DNA of 64,000 nt from Magnolia sinica (taxonomy: Eukaryota; Streptophyta; Magnoliopsida; Magnoliales; Magnoliaceae). The notes beneath the pieces are model-generated. The model had not been told where the DNA came from, searched no databases, and saw only the letters and a program-made list of their open reading frames with translations. The number at the start of each line of letters is the position of its first letter. Position 1 is the stretch's first letter. The stretch spans positions 19,104,032-19,168,031 of the forward strand of contig NC_080582.1 of assembly GCF_029962835.1 (NCBI RefSeq). Reading direction: 5' to 3'. Below are positions 55,310 through 64,000 of this stretch, piece by piece. Position numbers and translations under genes: made by a program.

Positions 55310-57200
55310 AATTTTTGGGATCCAAAACTAAAATGAGCTGGAAAAACGGATAGACGGTGTGGATATACAGCATATTCATCATGGTGGGCCCCACACCGTA
55401 AGGGTAATACTCACCAAGGTGTTACGCGGGTAACACCTAAACCGCTCTCTTCGAACAGTGGGTCCATGTACAGGGTTACTGCTAGAAAATCAAATTGGCG
55501 TGGGATGATTATCTGACTTTCCTATTCCCTCGTTAAAGGCGAAAACTAAGTTTGCTTATTCTGCACGCGCATGTTGATCCGGGTCCATGCACACGCAGTC
55601 ACACATGCTAATATGAAGCACGTGTGCTTGATCAAATCTTTCCATCAGGTGGGCTACCTTTTAGATCTTGTGGCCTGAAAATCAAGACATTTTACACCTC
55701 AGGTCTTCCACAGCATACGAAAAAAAGGGAGAGATGAAAAGAATTTTTTTCGACGGCCAGTTTAATTTCTTTACGGTGTGGCCCACCTGAGGAGAGAAAC
55801 TGCCTGAGCTTTGCAGTGGTTTTGAGAATTTATTCCCAACCAGACATACACGTGGAATTGGCAAACGTCTGTCTCTTTCAAAATCAGGTTTAGTGGTCCG
55901 CCGAACCAGCCAAAATTGTATTCTTGACTCCACCGCCTTATACAGGGACTGGAATTAATTGTCTACAATAGCACGCAAAACATCAACGCTCTCTTGGGCC
56001 AGAATTTTTACATATATGTAAAATCCAATCCGTCTATCTGGTGATAAACTTTATGTTATCCGTTCATAAAAAATATTCACCTCTAAAATTACTCAAATTG
56101 GCCACACCACGAGTGAAAATATAAAATTGCGCCTAAAACCACGAAGTTCACAAGTTTAGGCCCACATGAGTTTTTGATTAAGATTAATTTTATATTTTCA
56201 CATCATCCTACCCCTTAATGACTGATGAACGGTTTTGATGAAATAAAAACACTATTATTCCTCCACACACAAACATATGGTTTGTGTCCCATTTCCATGT
56301 TTCCCTATGGTGTGGCCCAAAATAGCTTTGAATCTAGATGATTTTTTATGTTATTATATATAATTAATGATTGAAGCTGATGGACGGACTGGATTTGAGA
56401 CACATAACATCTTAGGCCCCAAACAGCTTGCGTGTTTTACGTGCGGCTTAATGCAGTTGTTGTCGAGTATTTCGGTCGCATGCAAAGGGTCCTGCCATAG
56501 AGATACGACTGGAATCGTCCAGAACACGCGCAAACGTTTTTTTCCAGGCTGATTTCACATGCCTGATGAACGACTTTGATGAAAAATACACCCCATGGTG
56601 GCTCCACACACAAACTTATGGTTTGCGTTCCATCTCCATTGTTCCCAGTGGTGTGGCCCACCTGAGTCGTCTATCTGGTTATTTTTTTGTCACTAAGGCG
56701 AATAGTTGAGGAACAGAGCTGATGGACGGAGTGGATTTCAAGCAGATAACATGGTGGGCCCACAGAGCTGGGGTATTTTGGGTGTTTTAGGTGCTGCGTG
56801 AAACAGATGTTGCCGAGAATATCGGTCCCGTAGATACGGACGCATGGTTGCCAGATGGCACAAAAACAGCTCATTCAGGTAAAGGACTTCTGCATGCAGA
56901 AAAGCCTTTGACGTGTCCGTTAGATCTAGATCGTTGAATTAGTGTAATTTTCGTACTTTAGTCCATCGATGGAGATTTTTATAGGATAAACGGTGCGGAT
57001 CACGTTCCATGTCCCTACATACAGTGTTCAGCGGACACAAAAATGTCCCGCGGACTATAAACCTTTCCACACCGACTTTCCCCTCTGTTTCGCTTTGCCT
57101 CTGTCGCGACTAAGAAACTACAGAATTTGTCGCAGTGTACTGGGACCCACTTTCTGAGTGGTCCGATGATCTAAAACCGTCCATGTCGTGGAGATGATAG
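55310..57200. other. Intergenic region upstream of the SAM gene, relic repeats
   Basis: Several GTGGGCCC-type fragments (GTGTGGCCCACCTGAG near 55775 and 56645; ATGGTGGGCCCACAG near 56750). Two similar stretches near 56225-56470 and 56560-56830 share CACACAAACWTATGGTTTGYGTYCCAT and GTTGYCGAGWATWTCGGTC phrases, a local tandem duplication. No exon recognised. Confidence 0.5.
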
Positions 57201-57379
57201 GAAACTTACTATGATTATGACCATCACTATCTGTAGATGAACAACAAGTAAAAATATTCAACGGTTTATATTAAAATATACAAATCAAAGGTTATAATTA
57301 TTCCTGAGATGTGATTATAAATTAATAGCTTATTTATCATAGTGAAGATAAGGTGGACGGTTAAAATCATCGTAATATC

Positions 57380-58073
57380 TGAGAAAGTTGGCCCATAACG
57401 GTGCGACGCACGATCTACGCTTAAACGCGAGAGAGGAGAAACAAACTTTCTTCTCCCTCCTATCTCGGCTCCCACCACTCGCTCACTCTTTGCCATTTAA
57501 AGAAACAGTTTCATATCAGCTTCGATTCGCAATCTTTCCATATTTGGTAAATTTCACTGGTGTTTCCCAGTTCTAAGGATTTATTAGGTGTTCTGTTTTG
57601 GATTTTAGGGCTTTTTCTATTGTGATTTTGGGTTAGGGTTATCTTTTGGAAACTAGGTTTTGTTTCCGATTGAAATTTTGGGTTTTTTCTTTTTTATTTA
57701 TTAATTGAATATTAGGGATTTCCTTCTTCTTCTTCCTCTTCTTCTTCTTCTTTGGTTCTAGGGTTTTGTTTGAGAGATTTGGTAGTTTTTGTTTTGGTTT
57801 TGGATTTTAGGGTTTCTTTTTAATTTTTAATTTTATTTTTTGAGTCCTTAGTTTCTATATTAGTTTTTTTATTTATTTTTACTTGTTTTAGGGGTTTGCT
57901 TGTTTGCGTTTGGATTTTTATTTTTATTTTTATTTTTTGGTTTTTGGATTTTAGGGTTTGGTTGGAATTTTAGGCTTTTTATGTTGGGAATAGGATTTTG
58001 AAGTTTTGGTTGGTATTTAGGGTTTTCTTTTTGAATTTTAGGGTTTTGGTTTTGGATTTAGGGTTTTGGGGAT
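57380..58073 (+). promoter_or_regulatory. Probable promoter/5' UTR of the SAM-domain gene
   Basis: A C/T-rich stretch CTTCTCCCTCC...CACCACTCGCTCACTC at 57450-57490 looks like a plant transcription-start/leader region. A (CTT)n tract is at 57725-57755. TTTAGGGTTT-like motifs recur through 57600-58070, as in many plant housekeeping leaders. Whether an intron lies in this leader is not known. The exact start site is inference. Confidence 0.5.
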
Positions 58074-59063
58074 ATGCTGGTTCTGGGTGTGAATTCGAAG
58101 AGGCAGAGGCGGCCGAACGTTAGGTTGGTAGAGATAGGAGATGGTTCGGCAGCCTTTTCTTGTGGCATTCCTCAGAAACTTAAAGGAAATTGGGAGAAGG
58201 GATTGAAACTGGATCGAGTCTCACAGTTCGGCGCCTCAGAACCTGGTGTCTCACCTAGGGTTTCGGCTGAGGCACATAATCGGGAGAATCGGAATCCTAA
58301 TTCTGGCAAAACAGTCTGGGAATTCACGTGTTCAGACGACGTTGATGTGGTTAAGCCGGAGCTGGATTTTGGAGAGTTTAATCCGAATTTGGATTCAGGA
58401 GCAGCTAGCCTAACATGTGATTTTGGAGCTGGAAAGCCGAAATCGAAATCTGGAGCGGTTAACCCGAAATTGGGTTTTGGAACAGTCAAGCCAAAGTTGG
58501 ATTTTGGAACAGTGACCCGAAGAGGCAGGGTCATGAAGCGCCGGGGGCGGAGCACGAGAGGCAACAGCGGGATTGGTAGTGTTTGGAATTCTAGGGCTAG
58601 TCCTGATATCAGTAATAGAAATGATGATTTTGCCATTGGTTTGAAGGATTCTTCGTATCAAGAAGCTTCTGATATGAGCAAAGACGCATGTGATAATGAG
58701 TGTTTTGGACCTGTTTCAGACATGCAGATGCCTGGCGATTTGGATGGCTTTCAGATGTGGAATGGTTATTGCAAGGAAAGCAATGGTTTGTCTTCTGACT
58801 ATGGCGATTTCTCGGATCACAAGATCAGCAAGGCCGACAGGGTGATGGTCGTTGGCACGGTTGTAAATAGCGTTGGTGTGTGGCTGGAGGAGCTTGGGTT
58901 TGGTAGGTATGCTGGTGTGTTCGAAATGCATGAAGTTGATGAGGAGACGTTGCCTTTACTCACCTTGGAAGACCTCAAAGAGATGGGTATAAATGCTGTT
59001 GGGCCTCGGAGGAAGATTTTCACTGCAATTCAGCTTCTTAAGGAGACGTCTTCCGCTCAATAG
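58074..59063 (+). CDS. SAM-domain protein (329 aa), single exon
   Basis: Intact frame from M-L-V-L-G-V-N-S-K-R-Q-R-R-P-N-V-R-L, a start block I associate with a plant family of small SAM proteins. Residues about 94-147 hold imperfect repeats of a K-P-K-L-D-F-G-T-V type. A basic stretch (R-R-G-R-V-M-K-R-R-G-R) around 148-160 could serve as a nuclear signal. Residues 267-322 form a sterile alpha motif (W-L-E-E-L-G-F-G-R-Y...L-P-L-L-T-L-E-D-L-K-E-M-G-I...G-P-R-R-K-I), a protein-protein or RNA-binding helical bundle. No signal peptide or membrane segment. The molecular role of the family is not known to me. The start is supported by the conserved N-terminus and a TTTAGGG-rich leader upstream. Confidence 0.9.
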   Translation: MLVLGVNSKRQRRPNVRLVEIGDGSAAFSCGIPQKLKGNWEKGLKLDRVSQFGASEPGVSPRVSAEAHNRENRNPNSGKTVWEFTCSDDVDVVKPELDFGEFNPNLDSGAASLTCDFGAGKPKSKSGAVNPKLGFGTVKPKLDFGTVTRRGRVMKRRGRSTRGNSGIGSVWNSRASPDISNRNDDFAIGLKDSSYQEASDMSKDACDNECFGPVSDMQMPGDLDGFQMWNGYCKESNGLSSDYGDFSDHKISKADRVMVVGTVVNSVGVWLEELGFGRYAGVFEMHEVDEETLPLLTLEDLKEMGINAVGPRRKIFTAIQLLKETSSAQ

Positions 59064-59640
59064 AAATACACCGAATGGATGCGTAATGTTTTCTTTATCT
59101 TTTGCCCATGTAACAAAAATCACAAGTGAGATAAACATTGAGGCGATTCGCGTGAGAAGAGAATGAAGAGAAGATTCGTGCCCAAAAATTAGGAAGATCC
59201 GCACATCCAACAGACACACGTGTATGTTGGATATGGACTCGAGAGTCTTTCTGATGTCCATTTATTCTTCATACACATGTGACCAACCTGATGAGTGGAC
59301 CAGACTGATTTTGGACCAGGGCTTCTTCAGCCTTCTCAGTGAGACCCAGCTGATGAGTGGCCAGGATCTGGCATTTGTACATGTGCTGCGAATTGCATTC
59401 AGTCTCTCCTCATGCGAATCACCCTAGCAGTTCTCCAAACATAAAGGATGATTTTAGAACTTTAATGGGTTTCCCGACATTATTTCTTTCTTAAAGAAGA
59501 CCCAATAACTTGCATCGATTATAGAAATATGGTTGTTTCTCTGGATTTCTATATGCACTGGGTATTGGCTAAGCTTGTTCTGGTGGATACTTAAGCTGGA
59601 GGACAGCTTACTATCTCAGGTGCTGCCTTCCGTAAAGACT
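59064..59640 (+). other. 3' flank of the SAM gene
   Basis: Follows the TAG at 59061-59063. No firm polyadenylation signal chosen. A 67-codon chance frame (59224-59427) has no recognised domain. Confidence 0.4.
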
Positions 59641-59644
59641 ATGG

Positions 59645-60391
59645 ATGCAACTTGGGTTGGGCTCAGCCCAAACTCGACTGGCCAAGCTGAACTTTAGGTT
59701 AGGTTGGGTTGGGTTGAGGTCAGTTGTTCTTGAACATGAAATCCTCAACACAACCCTAGATCATGTCGGGGCTTGGGTTGAGGCCTCAAGTGATCCAATC
59801 CGAATCTGTCCTCTAGCTGTATTATATATTAGTAGTTTAAATAATGAATAGCATGTAGGGTAGCATGCACTCCTTTGAAGCATGAAGCGTAAGTTAGACA
59901 CTACCAGATTTTTTAATTAAAACAATTGGAAACATAGGGCAAAGAGTGAATATAAAGATAATATAGCAACAGAACTGATTATAAACCGTTGCTCGTATAT
60001 TCCACTTAAATCATTGAAACCATTAACTAATTTTTAGTGTGCGTGCGTGCATATGTGTGAAATATGCTACCTTGCGTGTAGCATGGCCTACATGTGACTT
60101 GCACTGTGTAGCGCGAAGGCTATGCTATGCTACCGCTACGTAGTGTAGTGCTACATGCATAAGCTATACACTGTGGGACAAGCTATTTTAAATACTCCTA
60201 TATATATGTTATTAGCCAAGGGCAAATGTTTCTACTCAAATAGTTCTACACACATTAAAACTTTAGCTTAGTAAAAGGGTTTTTAACCAAAATAAAGGGT
60301 ATTTTTATCCAACTTGACCCAACCCAACCAAACCGAGTTGTGTAGGGTTGATTCTCAACCTGACCTGATCCGCTCAAGTTGCACCCGTAAT
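59645..60391. repeat. Possible hAT-like relic with TGCAACTTGGGTTGGG ends
   Basis: Left GGATGCAACTTGGGTTGGGC, right GCTCAAGTTGCACCC inverted, with GGGTTGGG / CCCAACCCAACC subterminal motifs. The centre has a block of GCTACRYAGTG...TAGCATG motifs (60040-60175). No convincing target duplication, so tentative. Confidence 0.45.
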
Positions 60392-61690
60392 AAGGACCAT
60401 CTGATGTTTTGGTTTAATTCATTGTAATGTATACTTTCATTTCCTATTTCCTATTGTTTTCTTACAAATCTGTTTGATTTTAAGCCTATGAAGGTCGATA
60501 CTGTAATTTAATGATCTTTGAAATTTGGGATTCATAAAATGATAATAAAGTTATGACAGTTAGTAATTCGGAAGAGATTCAAGTCACTCGATGCCAGTTA
60601 TGACTTATGAGGTCAAGTTACTGAACATCTTGATTACCTTTAACGTATCTTGGCTTTTCGTTTTGTAGTTTCTATATGGTGTTTGGTGTATATTGTTTCA
60701 CACAATCAGTTAATTGCAAGAATCCTTTCAAGCTGTTGCATAACATCTCTCATAAAAAAAGTGCATATTTAAATCTGTAAAAGGGCCCCTTTTGTTCAGA
60801 CTAAAGCATGATATGTGGTGAGAGAGGGAGAGGTTAAAAAATGTGGTTATTTTAAAATGGGTCTTTTGAGGAATAACAACCCATTAACAAAAATAAAAAA
60901 AACTTCTTTTGAGCCATCGTAGAGACTGTTTTGTGATATTTACAGAGTGTAATATGAAGAAAGGTGGCAGAAAAAAAAAAAACCTAAATGCTGGGTTTTA
61001 TTAATTTATGTTTGGATTGAAGGTGTGGGAATAAAGGGAGAGAAACTAGTTTTTTGCAATTAAAAACGGGAGTCTTAAATGGGAATTTTCCTTTTTCTTT
61101 CAAGAACATGTGAGACTGAAATTTGATGTGAGATTTTTTAGATCTCTTATGAACATGAAAGATAAGAAAAAAAAAAATTGAAGTTTTTGAAGCTTTTATA
61201 GATTTAAAGAAGGTGATCTTTTCATAATTAGATATTGGAGTTTGAGGAGATGAGATGAAAAGGTTGGTTTTCTGAGGTAGTAATGGGTGGTAGAGAACGA
61301 GAGGAGGGGGAGGGGCTTTTGGGGAATGTTTGTAATTTGTGTAGAAATCATGATGGTTGTGGGTTGGAATATAGGGCTGCAATGGGTAGCTGGACCATTA
61401 GGTGGCTGCTGGACAGATTAGGGCCAATTTTAGAACTGGGTCGGTCAGGTTGAATCCAGTTAATTGTAATAGTACTATTATATACCAGCTGCTAGGGCAT
61501 GCTCGATCACACGTGGAGAGAAATGAAGAGAGGTCTGTAGGGATCAGGACAGCTGGAGCCTTAGGCGCCTGATCACACGATGGTCTTTGGTAGCTGGACC
61601 CCTAGGTGCCTGATGGACAGTCCAGGTCCAATTTTAGAAATTGGGTCGGTCAGGTTGGTTCCAGTTAATTTTAACAGTACTATTATATAC
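60392..61690. other. No gene recognised
   Basis: AT-rich sequence with poly-A runs near 60975 and 61170. A phrase of about 80 bp (GGACAG...CCAATTTTAGAA.TGGGTCGGTCAGGTTG) occurs twice, near 61410-61490 and 61610-61690, with AGCTGGACC...TAGGTG preceding both, a local duplication. No exon. Confidence 0.45.
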
Positions 61691-61696
61691 TAGTGG

Positions 61697-62455
61697 GCAG
61701 TGTTCGAAGTATCGGTATCGTTACAAGTTTTGCTAGCCAGGGATACAGAAACAATATCGATATTGCCGATAATGTCGCTGATAACCAAAAATGCGGGGAA
61801 ACATAGGAAAAACAGTGGAAATTTCGGCAAAACTTCAAGAGACATTAAAATGTACATATTAGCATATTTAGAAGAAAAAAAATTGCAAAAAGAATGCATA
61901 CATAACAAGTTTCCATTTAATGGGGCCTTAAAAGCATGTGTTGTTGTAAGAAATTAGTCAAACCACCCCCTCGGCTTATTTAACCATCAACCTTCTATCC
62001 AAACATTCATTGATATTGCAAAATATCAACAACACATGATATTTCACCAAGAAACCATCAACAATTGGAAAGGAAACAAAAGATTGTGGTCTCAATATCT
62101 CGCATGTTGTAATATCAATGATATCGAGATATTATCAATATTATCATTGACAAATTGAACACTACATACAATCATGTGCCCATGAATTATTTTTTTTTGA
62201 TGATATCAATACGTTAGTGAGATTATTGAAATATCGTCGGTACACTTATGATACAAGTATTACCTAGAATTTACATAGTAACAAATATTGGCGATACATT
62301 GGTGATATTGATGCATTGGGAATACAAGTGACGCCTAAAATTTACATAGTTGAAAATATTGACGATTACATTAGTGATATTGATACGTTGGTGACACATT
62401 GCTAATACCTGGAATTTTTTTATACTACTAGCATTATCGGTATCGCTACCAGTGT
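61697..62455. repeat. Diverged CAGTGTTCGAARTATCG element
   Basis: Left CAGTGTTCGAAGTATCGGTATCG matches the end of the hAT-type element at 23602. The right side ends ATTATCGGTATCGCTACCAGTG. The interior is rich in GATAT/ATCGATAT motifs and AATATTG. No clear duplication and no coding capacity. Confidence 0.6.
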
Positions 62456-62790
62456 GGGAGGGAGGAGGCTGCATGCATTGAGTGGGTAAGTGCAGGAAGG
62501 AGGGAGGGTGGGAGGAGGCTACATGCATTGAGTGGGTAAGTGTGAGAGGGTGGAGGCTGCATGCATAGAGTGGATAAGTGTGGGAAGGAGGGAGGGTGGG
62601 AGAAGGCTACATGCATAAGTGTATAAGTGTGGGCTACATGCAGGGGGGGAGAGACGATGCAGGCTACTCGCATAAAAATGGAAAGGAGTAGCTAAAATCA
62701 TGGGAAGGAGGGATGGAGGGAGGCGACATGCATAGAGACACGCGGGGAGGGGAGAGGCAAAGTAGGCTACTCCCATAAAAATTGGGAAGG
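62455..62790. repeat. GGAGGCTGCATGCATTGAGTGG minisatellite
   Basis: About four diverged units of 50-65 bp with GGAAGGAGGGAGGGTGGGAG, GGCTRCATGCAT and GAGTGGGTAAGTGTG. Degenerate GGGAGGxxAGGC(A/T)xxxTAGGCTAC units follow to about 62790. Confidence 0.85.
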
Positions 62791-64000
62791 ATTGGCCAAA
62801 ATCATCACTGCTTATGGTTGGAAGCGGAGGTTGATAAGCACGTACAAATATTAAATGACTTAAATGCCCTCTATTTTCCAAATCCACTCTCCTTAAATAT
62901 CATGCTCAAATATGGTAGGGAGGAGCGATAGCGAAGGCATGGTTCATCCTCTCAGAGAGAGTAGATGATTAAACAACCTAAGTACCCTCTATTTTACAAA
63001 TCTGTTCCACTCCCTTGAAATCTTTAATTTCACGTTTCTCCTATGACTAACTGCATGGGTAAAATTGTCCGAAGACAGTCACGTTATATATAGTAGAGAA
63101 TAAAAGAGATTTGTGTAAAAGATACCTGATTGCATGAAACGACATACCTTGTAAGGTTATTGTTTATAATCTTTCAGGCTCTTACCTTCTAAAGATTCTT
63201 CATCCAGAATGTTAAGCATAGTAAAACATTGAACTCTACTTAGACATACAAGAATTATAATAAATATCTAAGAGGATGGTTATCATCATCATCACTGCTT
63301 TGTCCCAGATATTTAATTTCGTTTTCTTTTCTTTTTTTCTTTCTTTTAAAAAAAATGGTTTTGGTTGTAGAGATCCTATTTCACCAATCATTCCTGTGAA
63401 GGGCATCATATCCCTTACTGCCCCGAGGTGATGTAGCAAATAAGATGAACTGAATCAACCAGAGATAAAATGAATATTAGCTAAGCTGATAGAGACATGA
63501 CCCCATGAGGGACTAATCTGAGCTTCAAGCCTCACTTGCCTTACTTTTCCATGTCTTGGATATCACTCTTCCAAGGCTACCAATAGGGGGAAAAAAAAAC
63601 ACTCCGCCTTTCATTGTAGCAGGGATTTTAGAGGAAGAAATAAAGGTAGACTGTAGATTCTCATCACAGGATAGAGGTCTGAGTTAGGAGAAATCTCACC
63701 TCTAAGCAATGGTTCCTATCTCGGAACCACAGGATAGAAGAAGAAGAAGCCTTTCATTAATTGGGTTATTTTCTATTCTGTGCTTCTATGTATGTATGGC
63801 ATCTATATATGGCTTTTCTATACAAAATCCCCAATACAACTAAAGTCCTAGTTCCTTATTTTGTAATTGGTCCATACTTAGGATCTATTTAGGCAGGTAT
63901 CCTATGAAATCATGGTTAAGCAATCTTTGATTTTGGTAGGGCCCATGCTCTCTCGCCGCACTAAAGTGGCATTTTCTATGCATAACTGCAATGACCCAAG
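62791..64000. other. No gene recognised
   Basis: No exon, RNA gene or complete mobile element recognised to the end of the window. A T/C-rich tract lies near 63317-63345 and an A run near 63592. Confidence 0.45.

Noticed and set aside
58172-58661. Minus-strand frames of 154 and 83 codons
   Set aside because: Shadows of the SAM-domain gene, arising from its codon use and internal repeats.
1-64000. tRNA or rRNA genes
   Set aside because: None recognised. The only box-B-like match is inside the SINE at 22155-22358.

Overview
The window looks like nuclear DNA from a large-genome flowering plant. It holds spliced plant genes with multi-kilobase introns, Ty3/gypsy chromovirus and L1-type LINE elements, hAT- and Harbinger-like TIR elements, and a tRNA-derived SINE. 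A very abundant dispersed repeat with GTGGGCCC-type ends recurs throughout. I suspect a magnoliid, but only from general resemblance of that repeat, so lineage confidence is low. No organelle, bacterial or viral genome segment and no tRNA or rRNA gene was recognised.

Layout. 1-5100: a decayed Ty3/gypsy element on the minus strand, cut by the window edge, inserted in an older Ty3 remnant. 5.6-8.3 kb: small TIR elements and dispersed repeats. 8.55-14.26 kb: a complete L1-type LINE (minus) with a 17-bp target-site duplication, an open RRM-containing ORF1 and a dead ORF2. 15.1-15.6 kb: a truncated LINE. 16.4-20.64 kb: a 4.2-kb LTR retrotransposon with exact LTRs and a 5-bp duplication, whose only ORF is an internally deleted gag / integrase C-terminus / chromodomain chimera. 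22.1-26.2 kb: a SINE and a hAT-type element carrying a tandem array of the dispersed repeat.

The best-supported host gene is a BIM2-like bHLH transcription factor (plus strand). Its last five coding exons lie at 27197-40010 and are all in frame. The exon for the basic DNA-binding region was not found. Its introns host a hAT element with a BED-finger relic (28493-31321) and a 2.6-kb TIR element (34087-36655). Its 3' UTR plus downstream DNA (40168-41793) is copied at 52791-55304. Between the two copies lie a succinyl-CoA ligase alpha fragment, a DIM1/YLS8 fragment and a badly decayed LINE. At 58074-59063 is an intact single-exon gene for a small SAM-domain protein. The last 4.9 kb hold repeats only.

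The genes do not form a pathway. BIM2-like would act in brassinosteroid-linked transcription, and the SAM protein is of unknown role. The rest is transposon biology: nested insertion, internal deletion that keeps a reading frame, capture of host gene pieces, and amplification of tandem motifs.
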